A stretch of DNA of 58,541 nt from JANWWM01 sp046719715 (GCA_046719715.1 JBDNCJ010000013.1:1-58541), one strand, 5' to 3'. Shown: positions 42,251 to 52,081, counted from the stretch's first letter. Numbers and translations are program-made. The notes: a model not told the origin generated them from the letters alone.

Positions 42251-45200
42251 ATGCCGGTTCCGCGAATTTTTACTTTTTTACGACGCACGCTCTACGCGCT
42301 ACTTATCACGGTGTTCATTGCCATCGTCGGCGTGTATATTTTTTTGAACACGGAAATTGGCGAGCGGTTTCTCAAATCGTTTGCTGAAAAGCAATTCGCA
42401 CTTCTCTTCAACGGACGGCTCACGATTGAACGCGCCGAACTCGGATTCCCAACGTCGCTCTCGCTTCATCAAGTCAAAGTCTTCATTGCCGACGACTCGA
42501 CCGAAAGCCTTTCGCTCGAACAACTCTCGCTGAGCATTGCAGGCGTATCGCTTCATCGAAACATCGAAGATGGATTTATCAAGGAATTGCATATCGGAAG
42601 AATTTCACTGCAAACGCCCAAAGCCGTTGTGGTGCAAGAGCCTGACAGCGCCTTGCGTTTCTTACGGCTCTTAAAGCCTGATTCAACGCAAACCGTTGAC
42701 ACTATCGAGAGCAAACCCATCAAATTTCTCGTCGATGAAATTGCGATTCGGAACGGCGACTTTTGGTGGATTAACCAAAGCGCGCCACCCATAGACGCAG
42801 AAATGAAACTCGCCATCGATTCGCTTCGCGAGCAAAACATCACACCCGTCAATTTTGACAGCCTGCACCTTGCCAAAGTCAATCTCTTGCTCAAAGGCGA
42901 ATTTGATGCGAATTTCTTAACGGCAACGCTTCAAGAACTCTCCTTCGATGTGCCCGAAGCGGACTTTTCCGTTGCGGAAACAAACCTTTACTTTTCGCTC
43001 ACGCCACACCGCGTTGAACTGACGGGGCTTGTGCTTAAAACGTCGCGCTCACAGGTTCAGGCGACCGCCGCACTACACCACTACGATGTTTTCGCGCCGT
43101 ATTCCGAAGACTCGCTCAAACACGCAACCTTTGAGATGAACCTCGATGTTCAGCAACTTGCGCTCGATGATGTAAAGCGGCTTGTGCCGACGCTCTACTT
43201 TTTGAAGGGCAATTTTCGTGCAAAGGCGATTCTACGCGGCACGCCTGATTCGTTCAAGATTGATGAAGTCTCGCTTCGCACAGAGCAAAGCCGAGTCGGA
43301 ATTTCAGGCTCAATCAAAAACGCCTTCACGCCGGAGCAGTCGGAACTCAATGTGTCGTTGCAAAACACCTACTTGACCCTTGCTGATGCGGCGAAAGTGA
43401 TGCCCTCACTCTCAATGCCCGATATGCGCGATGCAGGTCGGGTGGATTTCAAAGGCGGATTCAACGGCAGACTGAATCGATTTCGAGCGCGGCTTGCGGC
43501 GGCATCGCAATTCGGCACAATAGATGCCGACGTGGAAATTGCACTTCCGAAAAATCGTCCGCCCGAATACGCGGGCGCGCTCACCTTCGAGCATCTTAAC
43601 ATCGGCAAAGCCTTGAAAGACCCCGCGCTTCTGAGCGACTTGAATCTTTCCGCTAAACTTGAAGGAAGCGGCAATTCGCTGGAAACCTTGAACGCAAAGT
43701 TTGTTGCGACCATGACGAAGTCGCGCTTTGGTGAGTATGCCGTAACGGATTTTTCGGTAAATGCGGGCGTGTCGAAAAAGAAATTCACAGGCGATTTTTT
43801 CGTTGCAATGGGCGAACAATTCGCCGAGTTCTCTGGCATATTTGACCTTTCCAAAGATGTTCCGATTTATCAAGGGGAAGGACGTTTGGGCAACTTCGAT
43901 ATTTCCACTTTCACCAAAAACGACAGCCTCAAAAGCAATCTCACGCTCAAATACACGCTCGAAGGAAGCGGCATTGCTCTCGGCGACGTCAGCCTCGATT
44001 TCAATTTGGAATTGGACTCCTCAACGCTTGGGAAACTTCCGATTCCAAAAGGCACGGCGGCGCATGTAACGCTCGTTCAAAATCAATTTGATTCGTCAGC
44101 GACCTTCGTTTTTCACAGCGATTTACTCGACGTCGAAGTCGAGGGCAAGTATGACTTAGCGCAACTCGTTACGCTTGTTCAGTTGGAATCAGGCGTCATT
44201 GAGCGTGAGATTTACAAGAACAACATTTTCCGCTCCAAAGCGCAGGAAGAGCGATTTAAGGAGGTGAGCAAAAAGGTCAAAACATTGGAGAAATCCGTCA
44301 AGAAAAAAGCCACAGTTGCCAAAGTGGTGCTTCCGACCTTGAACGTCAAGTTCAACATCTCGCTCAAAAGCCTTTCGGCAATGTCGCTGATTGCAAAAGC
44401 AGGCTACTTCAACGCGAAGGCACAACTGAGCGGAAAAATTATCAGCCAGCCCAATCAATGCACCATAACTGCCATAGTCAATATCGACTCCACGACGTAT
44501 AGCGATATGTTTTTCGCGCAAAATTTTAGCGCGACCTTCGGCTACGTCGACGATGTCATTGACCAGCAAGAGCATCAACTTCGTGCGAAACTTAATCTCT
44601 CCGCGTTCCGATTGAAGACAGGCGACCAGCGATTTGTAGATACGAAGTTCGAGATGCGCTACGATAAACAAGCGATGCAAGTCGGACTGCGCGCCTCGAA
44701 CGTCAACACGCGCGGCAGGCTCGAGATGGATATGCTCGCGGGCGTTTTTGACGAGCAATACATCATCTTGCTCGAAAACTTGAAATTCGCCACAAGCGAA
44801 TTTAGTTGGGAGGCAAATTCAAACTCGGAATTTCAAATCAGCCCGCAGAACATTCGGTTCAGCAACGTCGCTTTCCGCAACAAAGACCAAGAACTCTCGC
44901 TCAAAGGCTTCCTTGAATTCGACGGCGATGGCAACGTGAGCCTTGCGCTGAAAAATTTCAATCTTGCCGATTTCCGAAAATGGGTTCTGCCCGAAATGTC
45001 CAACGCGCCTTTCGGCGGCAGAGTAAATCTCGCGCTCGATGTGAGCGGCAACTTGCAACGTCCAGTCATCACGTTCGGATTAGATATTCGCAATTTGATT
45101 TACAGTTCGGTGCGCGGTGGAAACATCACGCTCCAAGCCAATTACCAAAGCAAATGGATGGACATCGTGCTTGCCGCTAATCTGGATAGCACGAAGAAGT

Positions 45201-47074
45201 CGCGGGTGTTCGGACAAGGCGACATCGTGAATCGCATTTCTGGGCGCGGGCGCATTCCGATAAACTTGGACAGCGACGGCACGCCCTTCGGCTTCATCAA
45301 GAGCGAAGAGGTGTTCGCCGAAGTGCGCTCCAACGACCTTGCCGCCTCCGCGCTTGAAGCCTTTGTCCCGCTCGAGCGCACGACGGGATTCATCAAATTG
45401 CTCGCGACGGTTCGCGGACGATTTCCCTCGCCCGATATTCGCATCAGCCTGTTGATTGACAAGGTCAAAACCACGCCGATTGCCACGCAAGTCGAATACA
45501 CGCTCGACGGCGAAATTGTCGCCACGCCGAGTGGCGCGAGATGGACTTCGATCACCTTCAACGACCGCTTCGGCGGCGAAGGCTCAACCAGCGGCGCGAT
45601 TAAAATGAACAACTTCGCCGTTGAGACGCTCGACGTCGGCATTGCGTTCAATCGCCTTCACCTCATGCGAAAGCCCGAAGGCAAAGACGGCTTGCCCTTC
45701 GGCTCGCTGATTGCCTCTTCCGACAACCTGCGCTACTTCGGCACGTTAGACGCGCCGAAACTCACCGGACGGCTCACCATCAATGAAGGCGACATGAGTT
45801 CCTTCGCCAAAAACGCCAACAACGCTACACAATTCGCCGAAGCGGCAAAGTTCATCACGATGCGCGCCCGCGAAGACACAACGCTCACGATAGAAGAGCG
45901 CGCCCGCATCAAGAAAGAGCGTCGGCTCAGCGAAGAATTTTCAATGGACGAAACGCGCACCCGCATTCAAGCCTATCAAATCACGCCTTACGACCTGATG
46001 ACGATGGATTTGCGCGTGCGAACCCAACGGCGAATGCTTTACACCATCATTTTCAATAAGTATCTCGGCGAGCAAATGAAAGTGAGCATTGAAGACGTCG
46101 ACATTCGTGTGCGCAAACGCGGCATCAACCTTGAAGCCTTCGGAAGCGCATCGATTGCGGGCGGCAGCTACACGGCGTTCACAAAAAACTTTGAAGTGAA
46201 GCCCGGCGGAAAAATTTCTTGGAACGAAGAAGATATTTTGAACGCCAGCATCAATGTAACGGCAGAAACGCGCACACGCGCCGACAATCCCGACCCGCGC
46301 CGCGCTGGTGTTCAAGCCGAACTGTTTTTAATCGTGAAAATTACTGGCACCGCGCTCGCGCCCAACATGGCGATGGGCTATCGCTTTGAAGAATTGGAAT
46401 TCAAAATGCCAAACTCGGATTTGCCCGGATTCGAAGACCCAAATGCCGTGTTGAACTTTGCGCTGTTACTTTCGGCTGGACAGTGGTATGCGCCGCCCGT
46501 CGAACTTGGCGGAAGCAGTGCTGGAATCGGGGCAGGCACAGTCGCAAGTGCCGGATTGGGTGCAGGCGCAGGCTTGCTCTCCTCTCAACTCTCGCGCGTT
46601 GCTGGAACGATTGCCGGCGTGCAATCGGTCAATATCGGATTGGCGCGCGACGCGAGCGGCGGATTTTCAGGCGTCGATTTAGCCGTCGCCTACGCCGTTC
46701 CCGGCACCGACGGCAAACTCGTCGTCATCGGCTCCGGCTCGTTTGCCAACAACGACTCCGCCGCCATTCGCGGAGGCAATACCAATTCACAAAAATTGGA
46801 ATACCGCGTCAGCGATAAAGTCGTCCTCGAAGCCTTCCGCGTCTTTGGTCAAAACAACTTCACCATCTTCAATCAAGAGATGCAAGAACTGTGGGGCTTC
46901 GGCGTGGCGTATCGCGACAACTTCCATACTTGGAGCGAACTGAGCGACCGCATTTTCCGACGCAAAAAAGACACGCTCAAGCCAAACGAGAAAAAGAAAA
47001 CCGAACAGCAACCGCCCGATGAAGACGAGCGTGTCAGCCAACCCTCTGAAACTGAATCTGCTGCAAACAAATGA
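42251..47074 (+). CDS. tamB: TamB-like translocation and assembly protein (DUF490)
   Basis: 1607 residues. An N-terminal signal anchor (LYALLITVFIAIVGVYIFL) precedes a very long, repetitive beta-rich body of AsmA/TamB character. The C-terminal DUF490/TamB domain (about 1200-1530) has LDAPKLTGRLTINEGDMSSF, LDMRVRTQ-like strands, and GSASIAGGSYTAF...KPGGKISWNEEDILNASINVTAE. The end is low-complexity Lys/Glu/Gln (after ~1555). TamB proteins bridge the periplasm and transport phospholipid and help outer-membrane protein assembly. The partner TamA/BamA-like gene is not in the window. The stop overlaps the coaBC start (ATGA). Confidence 0.9.
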   Translation: MPVPRIFTFLRRTLYALLITVFIAIVGVYIFLNTEIGERFLKSFAEKQFALLFNGRLTIERAELGFPTSLSLHQVKVFIADDSTESLSLEQLSLSIAGVSLHRNIEDGFIKELHIGRISLQTPKAVVVQEPDSALRFLRLLKPDSTQTVDTIESKPIKFLVDEIAIRNGDFWWINQSAPPIDAEMKLAIDSLREQNITPVNFDSLHLAKVNLLLKGEFDANFLTATLQELSFDVPEADFSVAETNLYFSLTPHRVELTGLVLKTSRSQVQATAALHHYDVFAPYSEDSLKHATFEMNLDVQQLALDDVKRLVPTLYFLKGNFRAKAILRGTPDSFKIDEVSLRTEQSRVGISGSIKNAFTPEQSELNVSLQNTYLTLADAAKVMPSLSMPDMRDAGRVDFKGGFNGRLNRFRARLAAASQFGTIDADVEIALPKNRPPEYAGALTFEHLNIGKALKDPALLSDLNLSAKLEGSGNSLETLNAKFVATMTKSRFGEYAVTDFSVNAGVSKKKFTGDFFVAMGEQFAEFSGIFDLSKDVPIYQGEGRLGNFDISTFTKNDSLKSNLTLKYTLEGSGIALGDVSLDFNLELDSSTLGKLPIPKGTAAHVTLVQNQFDSSATFVFHSDLLDVEVEGKYDLAQLVTLVQLESGVIEREIYKNNIFRSKAQEERFKEVSKKVKTLEKSVKKKATVAKVVLPTLNVKFNISLKSLSAMSLIAKAGYFNAKAQLSGKIISQPNQCTITAIVNIDSTTYSDMFFAQNFSATFGYVDDVIDQQEHQLRAKLNLSAFRLKTGDQRFVDTKFEMRYDKQAMQVGLRASNVNTRGRLEMDMLAGVFDEQYIILLENLKFATSEFSWEANSNSEFQISPQNIRFSNVAFRNKDQELSLKGFLEFDGDGNVSLALKNFNLADFRKWVLPEMSNAPFGGRVNLALDVSGNLQRPVITFGLDIRNLIYSSVRGGNITLQANYQSKWMDIVLAANLDSTKKSRVFGQGDIVNRISGRGRIPINLDSDGTPFGFIKSEEVFAEVRSNDLAASALEAFVPLERTTGFIKLLATVRGRFPSPDIRISLLIDKVKTTPIATQVEYTLDGEIVATPSGARWTSITFNDRFGGEGSTSGAIKMNNFAVETLDVGIAFNRLHLMRKPEGKDGLPFGSLIASSDNLRYFGTLDAPKLTGRLTINEGDMSSFAKNANNATQFAEAAKFITMRAREDTTLTIEERARIKKERRLSEEFSMDETRTRIQAYQITPYDLMTMDLRVRTQRRMLYTIIFNKYLGEQMKVSIEDVDIRVRKRGINLEAFGSASIAGGSYTAFTKNFEVKPGGKISWNEEDILNASINVTAETRTRADNPDPRRAGVQAELFLIVKITGTALAPNMAMGYRFEELEFKMPNSDLPGFEDPNAVLNFALLLSAGQWYAPPVELGGSSAGIGAGTVASAGLGAGAGLLSSQLSRVAGTIAGVQSVNIGLARDASGGFSGVDLAVAYAVPGTDGKLVVIGSGSFANNDSAAIRGGNTNSQKLEYRVSDKVVLEAFRVFGQNNFTIFNQEMQELWGFGVAYRDNFHTWSELSDRIFRRKKDTLKPNEKKKTEQQPPDEDERVSQPSETESAANK

Positions 47075-48318
47075 CCGACCTTTCTGGAAAACATATTTTA
47101 CTCGGCGTAAGTGGCGGCATTGCGGCTTACAAAATTCCAAACCTTGTGCGCCTCTTCAAAAAAGCCGGCGCAGAGGTGCAAGTCGTTATGACGAAATCCG
47201 CATCGCAGTTCGTCTCGCCGCTCACGCTCGCGACGCTTTCAGGGCGCAATGTGCTGTCCGAAATTTTTCCCGACGCGTCTTCAACGCAAAGCGCGTGGAC
47301 GACACACATTCACTTGGGTGAGTGGGCGGATTGCTTCGTGCTTGCGCCCGCCACCGCCAACACGATTGCTAAACTCGCCGGCGGCTTTGCCGACGAGATG
47401 CTCTCGGTCTGCTTCCTAACAATGCGTCCGAACAAGCCAAAGTTGATTTTCCCATCAATGGACGGCGAAATGTTCGACGCGCCCGCCGTGCAACGCAATT
47501 TGAAGACGCTCATGCATGACGGCTGTGTCATCGTTGAGCCTGAAATCGGCGAACTCGCGTCGGGCTTAATCGGCAAAGGTCGACTGCCTGAACCCGAGAC
47601 GATGTTTCGGCACGTCGTTGATTCGCTGGTGCCGAAAGAAAAACCGCTTGCAGGAAAACAGGTGGTCGTTACTGCGGGCGCGACCCGCGAAAAAATGGAC
47701 GGCGTGCGATTTATCTCGAACTATTCCTCTGGCAAAATGGGATTCGCGCTCGCCGAAGTCGCCGCCGAACTCGGCGCGGAAGTCATTTTGATTGCCGGCA
47801 AAACACCGCTTCAAACGCCGCCGAACGTGCATCGCATTGATGTTGAAAGTGCAGAAGATATGCTTCGCGCCGCGCAACAGTACTTCCACTCCCTCGATCT
47901 CTTCGTTGCCGCCGCCGCTGTCGCCGACTATCGCCCCGCCGAAGTCTATGACGGCAAACTCAAAAAATCGTCGGATTCGCTCTCGCTACATCTCGTCAAA
48001 AATCCCGACATCTTGCTTCAATTCGGAAAAGAAAAACAAGCACACCAATTTTCCATCGGCTTCGCGCTCGAAATTCAAGACCCAATTGAAAACGCAAAAG
48101 CCAAACTCATGGTCAAGAATTGCGACATGATTGCACTCAACCATGCACACGAAGCCGGCGCGGGATTTGAAGTCGACACCAACCGACTCACGCTCATTTT
48201 CAGAGACGGCACTATCGAACAACTTCCTTTACAAGCAAAGCGAATTGCGGCAAAAACAATTTTTGAAAAAGCAAATTTTTTCTTTCAAAAAAGTTCTTTA
48301 ACATCACTTCGGCAATGA
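47071..48318 (+). CDS. coaBC: Bifunctional phosphopantothenoylcysteine decarboxylase/synthetase CoaBC
   Basis: 415 residues. The CoaC flavoprotein half (1-185) has GVSGGIAAYKIPNLVR, the His motif HIHLGEWAD and LAPATANTIAKLAGGFADEML. The CoaB synthetase half (195-400) has VVVTAGATREKMDGVRFISNYSSGKMG, AAVADYRP and KLKKS. Position 164 is Ser (ELASGLIGKGRL) where E. coli CoaBC has the catalytic Cys; I believe Ser is usual in Bacteroidota relatives, so this is probably not inactivation. It makes 4'-phosphopantetheine for CoA. A terminator follows at 48355. Confidence 0.94.
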   Translation: MTDLSGKHILLGVSGGIAAYKIPNLVRLFKKAGAEVQVVMTKSASQFVSPLTLATLSGRNVLSEIFPDASSTQSAWTTHIHLGEWADCFVLAPATANTIAKLAGGFADEMLSVCFLTMRPNKPKLIFPSMDGEMFDAPAVQRNLKTLMHDGCVIVEPEIGELASGLIGKGRLPEPETMFRHVVDSLVPKEKPLAGKQVVVTAGATREKMDGVRFISNYSSGKMGFALAEVAAELGAEVILIAGKTPLQTPPNVHRIDVESAEDMLRAAQQYFHSLDLFVAAAAVADYRPAEVYDGKLKKSSDSLSLHLVKNPDILLQFGKEKQAHQFSIGFALEIQDPIENAKAKLMVKNCDMIALNHAHEAGAGFEVDTNRLTLIFRDGTIEQLPLQAKRIAAKTIFEKANFFFQKSSLTSLRQ

Positions 48319-48354
48319 CGCAAGCGTAGTATTCACACCTTACGCGACACGCCA

Positions 48355-48382
48355 AACTGCAAGACCTCTTTGCAGTTTTTTT
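48355..48382 (+). terminator. Rho-independent terminator after coaBC
   Basis: AACTGCAA (48355-48362), loop GACCTCT, TTGCAGTT (48370-48377), continuing as a run of T to 48382. A perfect 8-bp stem. It closes the rfaE2-tamB-coaBC operon. Confidence 0.85.
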
Positions 48383-48416
48383 GTCTCTAACATTTTTTGA
48401 AACACACAAACGGAAA

Positions 48417-49049
48417 ATGATGCAAGGCGGATTATTCGATGAGCCGTCGCCGTCTCTTCCTTCCCCCGAAGAAGACTTACAGCGTTGCAAAACGCTCGCA
48501 GAACTTTATGAAGCAACAAAAACGTGCAAGAAGTGCCGCTTGGGTGAAACACGGAAGAATTACGTGTTCGGTGACGGAAACGAGCGCGCCAAAGTGGTGC
48601 TTGTCGGCGAAGCCCCCGGTGCTGACGAAGACGAACAAGGTTTGCCTTTTGTCGGACGTTCAGGACAACTGCTCACGAATATTTTAGCGGCAATCAAATT
48701 TGAACGGCGGGACGTCTACATCTGCAACATTATCAAATCGCGCCCGCCGAACAATCGCAATCCTGAGCCAGACGAAGTGGCGGCATGTTTGCCTTATCTC
48801 TATCGGCAATTAGAAATAATCCGCCCGAAACTCATTTTAGCCTTAGGCAAGGTGGCGGCGAATACGCTCTTAGAAAACAACCTCGCCATGCAAGCGATGC
48901 GCGGCAAAGTCCATAAGTGGCGCAACATTGATGTGATTGTAACCTATCACCCAGCTGCGCTCTTGCGCAATCCGAATTGGAAACGCTTTTGTTGGGAAGA
49001 CGTGCAAATGCTCCGACGCATTTACGACGAGAAATATAATCACGACTGA
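48417..49049 (+). CDS. Family-4 uracil-DNA glycosylase with an altered Fe-S ligand
   Basis: 211 residues from ATG 48417 (a TTG at 48381 is less likely). Active-site motif GEAPGADEDEQGLPFVGRSGQLL and the second motif TYHPAALLRNP are typical of family 4 (Thermus UDGA-like) enzymes, which remove uracil from DNA. Three of four expected 4Fe-4S cysteines are present: C37, C40 (TCKKC) and C124 (EVAAC). The third, expected in KCRPP, is Ser108 (IIKSRPPNNRNPEP), 16 residues before C124 as in the Thermus enzyme. C103 (YICNIIK) lies five residues away and might substitute. It stands between the coaBC terminator and dnaB. Confidence 0.9.
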   Translation: MMQGGLFDEPSPSLPSPEEDLQRCKTLAELYEATKTCKKCRLGETRKNYVFGDGNERAKVVLVGEAPGADEDEQGLPFVGRSGQLLTNILAAIKFERRDVYICNIIKSRPPNNRNPEPDEVAACLPYLYRQLEIIRPKLILALGKVAANTLLENNLAMQAMRGKVHKWRNIDVIVTYHPAALLRNPNWKRFCWEDVQMLRRIYDEKYNHD

Positions 49050-49158
49050 TAGCAACGACTGACAGCGGCGATTGAAATCGCTTGCCCAACGATTTAGAAT
49101 TTTTTTTAGCAGTCAGAATCAAACAACACCATTATCACGAGATTCAAGAACGAAACAC

Positions 49159-50727
49159 ATGAGCGGATTTATTGAACGAAGCCAAGAAATGAGCGGCAGT
49201 TATCCTTTGCAAAAACTGACCGGTATTCGCAAAGGATTTCGTGAGGAAGTCGACATTAAAGACGGGCGCATTTTGCCCAACGCCGTTCAAGTCGAGCAGG
49301 AAGTTCTGGGCGGAACGCTGATTTCTGTTGACGCCATCGAGCGCGTTATCTCAGTCTTCGGCGAAGAATCCGACACAATTTTCTACGACCAAAAGCACCG
49401 TCTTATCTACAAAGCCATGCTTCGGCTCTACCAACGCCGAGAAGCGATTGACTTGGTTACGCTCACCGACGAACTCAAACGCTCCGAAGAACTTGAAGCG
49501 GCGGGCGGCTATCACTACATCGCTGAACTCACCAACAAAGTCGCAACAGCGGCGAACGTCGAATACCACGCCATCATCGTTAAAGAAAAGTATCTCTACC
49601 GTCGGCTCATTCATATCGCCACGCAAATTTCGCACGCAGGATACGACCAATCCTTTGACGTCTTCGAACTCATTGAGCGCGCCTCGCAAGAAGTGTTCAA
49701 AATTTCGCAAGCGGGGATTAAGAAAAAAGCCACCGACATCAAAGCACTTCTCAAAGATGCAACAAAACTCATTGAGGTGTTGCAAAGCAAAAAAAGCGCG
49801 GTAACGGGCGTGCCGTCGGGCTTCGCGGATTTGGATCGATTGACGGCGGGCTTTCAGCCGGCGGATATGATTATCATCGCCGCACGTCCCTCGACGGGAA
49901 AAACGGCGCTTGCACTTTCGTTTGCACGCAACGCCGCCGTCGATGCCAAAGTCCCCGTCTTAATTTTCAGCCTTGAAATGGCGGAAATTCAATTAGCCAT
50001 GCGGATGCTGTGCGCCGAAGCCCACGCCGACTCCAACGCCGTAAGAACCGGACGCATCTCCCCGCAAGAAATGACGCGCATCATGGGGCAGTTAGACCCG
50101 CTCTCCGGCTCTGAAATTTACATCGACGATACGGCGGGCATTTCCATCATCGAACTGAGCGCGAAAGCGCGGCGAATGAAGCAGGAAAAAAACATCGGCT
50201 TAATCATCATCGACTATCTTCAGCTCATTACGCCCGTGCGCGACGGCAAAGCCAATCGCGAGCAGGAAATCGCACAAATTTCGCGCTCGCTCAAAGCCCT
50301 CGCCAAAGAACTCAACGTGCCTGTTATCGCGCTCGCCCAGCTCAATCGCTCCATTGAGCAGCGCGGTGCCGACCGCAAGCCGCAACTTTCCGACCTCCGC
50401 GAATCCGGCTCCATTGAGCAAGATGCCGACGTCGTCATGTTTCTCTCGCGCCCTGAACGCTACGGCGTGCAAAATTTCCCTGACGGCTCTTCAACCAAAG
50501 GCGTGATTGTGGTCGATATCGGCAAACAACGCAACGGACCGGTGGGTGAGGTGAAGTTGCGCTTCTTGGAGCAATACGGTCGATTTGAATCGCTCTCAAC
50601 GATTTACACAAGTGCAGACTTGCCGCCGAGCGATGAATTTCGTGCAAACAAAGCGGCAGGTGAAATCGAGCAGAGCCAACTGCCGCCGCCCGAACCGCCG
50701 CTCAACCCCGACGACGCGCCGTTCTAA
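49159..50727 (+). CDS. dnaB: Replicative DNA helicase DnaB
   Basis: 522 residues from ATG 49159 (frame open from 49072). The N-terminal DnaB domain has LPNAVQVEQEVLGGTLIS, AAGGYHYIAELTNKVATAANVEYHA, and a RecA-like C-terminal domain follows. Walker A is AARPSTGKTALALSFARN, Walker B IIIDYLQLI, with SRSLKALAKELNVPVIALAQLNRSIEQR and DLRESGSIEQDADVVMFL. No intein interrupts it. It unwinds DNA at the fork. The C-terminal tail (~30 residues) is Pro/Glu-rich. The bchG/chlG gene converges 14 bases away. Confidence 0.96.
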   Translation: MSGFIERSQEMSGSYPLQKLTGIRKGFREEVDIKDGRILPNAVQVEQEVLGGTLISVDAIERVISVFGEESDTIFYDQKHRLIYKAMLRLYQRREAIDLVTLTDELKRSEELEAAGGYHYIAELTNKVATAANVEYHAIIVKEKYLYRRLIHIATQISHAGYDQSFDVFELIERASQEVFKISQAGIKKKATDIKALLKDATKLIEVLQSKKSAVTGVPSGFADLDRLTAGFQPADMIIIAARPSTGKTALALSFARNAAVDAKVPVLIFSLEMAEIQLAMRMLCAEAHADSNAVRTGRISPQEMTRIMGQLDPLSGSEIYIDDTAGISIIELSAKARRMKQEKNIGLIIIDYLQLITPVRDGKANREQEIAQISRSLKALAKELNVPVIALAQLNRSIEQRGADRKPQLSDLRESGSIEQDADVVMFLSRPERYGVQNFPDGSSTKGVIVVDIGKQRNGPVGEVKLRFLEQYGRFESLSTIYTSADLPPSDEFRANKAAGEIEQSQLPPPEPPLNPDDAPF

Positions 50728-50741
50728 TCGCGCACAAGCGT

Positions 50742-51746
50742 TCACAAATTGGCAATCGCGAGCGCGCAGACCATCATGCCCGCGACTAAAAAATTTTGTG
50801 CAATGCCATTATACCACACGTCGTATTTGCGCGGCGCGGAAACGAAGCGAATTTGCAGAGCAATTTGCGGAAGAATGAACAACAGCGCGAGCCATGCGTT
50901 TGTGTATTGACCAAGCGAGAAGAGATAGAGCGAGGCGAAAAATTGTCCGAGATTGATGAGCAACGCGGCAACCAACGCCGCTTTGCGCTCGCCAAACGCA
51001 ACCGGAAGCGTGCGAATCCCTACACGAACATCGCCTTCAATCGATTTGAAATCATTCACCGTCATCGTGCCTGTGCTGGCAAAGGCATAGCAGAACGCAA
51101 TCACCACCGAGTGAACCGTGATTTCGCCGCGATACGCCACTTCGCCTGAAAGCCATGGATAAAGCAAATACGAAAACGCCACAATGATATTGCCCCACCA
51201 TAGCCGCTTTTTGAGTTTAATGGGATTCGCGCTGTAAAGGTGCGCGTTGATGATGCCCAAAATCACATGCGCCACCACGAAGGGGTGAATGAGCCACGCT
51301 ATAAGCACCGTCAGCACCGACCAAATGGAGATGAGAATCGTCGCGTTGCGCAGTGAAATCGCGCCGCTGGGAATCGGACGCGTCGGCTCATTGATGACGT
51401 CAATATCGCGGTCGAAGTAATCGTTGAGCATCTGACAAACGCCCGTCGCCATTGGTCCTGTGAGCAAAACACCGAGCCAAAAAATCCCGTCCCCTAAATT
51501 TTTCCAACCAAACGCACCGCTCGCTACTGCACCGCAAACAAAACTCCAAATGACGGGAATCCAAGTAATCGGTTTGAGAAAGGAAAGAAGCGTCTCGGCA
51601 AACGACGCCGAGTGACCCACAGGGCGCGTATTGCGAATGCCTGATGTTGAGGCAAGACGTTCAAGCTGGGTTTGCTCTACTGGTGGTTTCGATTTGTTGG
51701 GTGAAATGTTACTCACTGCAAAATCCTCTTTTCCCCTTTTTCTCAT
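50742..51746 (-). CDS. bchG: Chlorophyll/bacteriochlorophyll synthase (BchG/ChlG, UbiA superfamily)
   Basis: 334 residues with about eight helices and both prenyltransferase Asp motifs. The first, NDYFDRDIDVINEPTRPIPSG, is the wording characteristic of BchG/ChlG/BchK. The second is NDFKSIEGDVRVGIRTLPV. A hydrophilic N-terminal extension (~45 residues) precedes KPITWIPVIWSFVCGAV. It esterifies (bacterio)chlorophyllide with a C20 or C15 alcohol in the inner membrane. Whether it makes BChl a, chlorophyll a or chlorosome pigment (BchK) is undecided. A 5-bp palindrome TGGCT-N6-AGCCA (51759-51774) sits 13 bases upstream and might be an operator (weak). Confidence 0.87.
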   Translation of the reverse strand: MRKRGKEDFAVSNISPNKSKPPVEQTQLERLASTSGIRNTRPVGHSASFAETLLSFLKPITWIPVIWSFVCGAVASGAFGWKNLGDGIFWLGVLLTGPMATGVCQMLNDYFDRDIDVINEPTRPIPSGAISLRNATILISIWSVLTVLIAWLIHPFVVAHVILGIINAHLYSANPIKLKKRLWWGNIIVAFSYLLYPWLSGEVAYRGEITVHSVVIAFCYAFASTGTMTVNDFKSIEGDVRVGIRTLPVAFGERKAALVAALLINLGQFFASLYLFSLGQYTNAWLALLFILPQIALQIRFVSAPRKYDVWYNGIAQNFLVAGMMVCALAIANL

Positions 51747-51785
51747 TACAACGAATACTGGCTTAATATAGCCAAACTCTCATGC

Positions 51786-51852
51786 ATTGAGAACAATAAG
51801 CAAGGATAAGGTCTCTTTCCGCTCTTCACCCCTTATCGCTCGTTATTCATTA
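51786..51852. repeat. Imperfect palindromic repeat
   Basis: AATAAGCAAGGATAAGG (51795-51811) against CCTTATCGCTCGTTATT (51831-51847), mismatched in the middle. ATAAG/TTATTC word style resembles the repeats at 15212 and 52012, suggesting one dispersed family. Confidence 0.5.
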
Positions 51853-51928
51853 GAGATGGAGTCTTCGCGTCGCTCGTAATAACATTGCTGTAAAAACTCA
51901 CGCGAATCCCATTTGAGGATTCCATCGA

Positions 51929-51966
51929 AAAGAAAAAGCGTCCCGCTGTTTTGAACGAAACGCTTT
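51929..51966 (-). terminator. Rho-independent terminator after the fibronectin-like gene
   Basis: Minus strand AAAGCGTTTCG (51966-51956), loop of about 10, CGGGACGCTTT (51945-51935) then TTCTTTT. The stem includes G-U pairs and runs into a T-rich tail. It is about 120 bases past the stop of the gene ending at 52087 and protects bchG from read-through. Confidence 0.6.
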
Positions 51967-52011
51967 CACCTAAGAGAAACAAAGAACAAGCCAGCGAGAA
52001 AAAAACTTTTT

Positions 52012-52081
52012 AATGAGCAATGAGTAACGAGGAATGAATAATTTGAAAGCGACTCTCGTTACCCATTCCACACTGCTCATT
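52012..52081. repeat. Palindromic repeat next to the stop of the fibronectin-like gene
   Basis: Outer arms AATGAGCA (52012-52019) and TGCTCATT (52074-52081) are perfect. Inner arms GTAACGAG (52024-52031) and CTCGTTAC (52055-52062) are also perfect. The spacer is A/T-rich. It could fold into a long hairpin in RNA on either strand. Confidence 0.7.

Noticed and set aside
47071..48318. CoaC domain inactivated by Cys to Ser at residue 164
   Set aside because: Neighbouring motif residues are intact and, to my knowledge, Ser in this position is common in Bacteroidota-type CoaBC; not treated as a defect.
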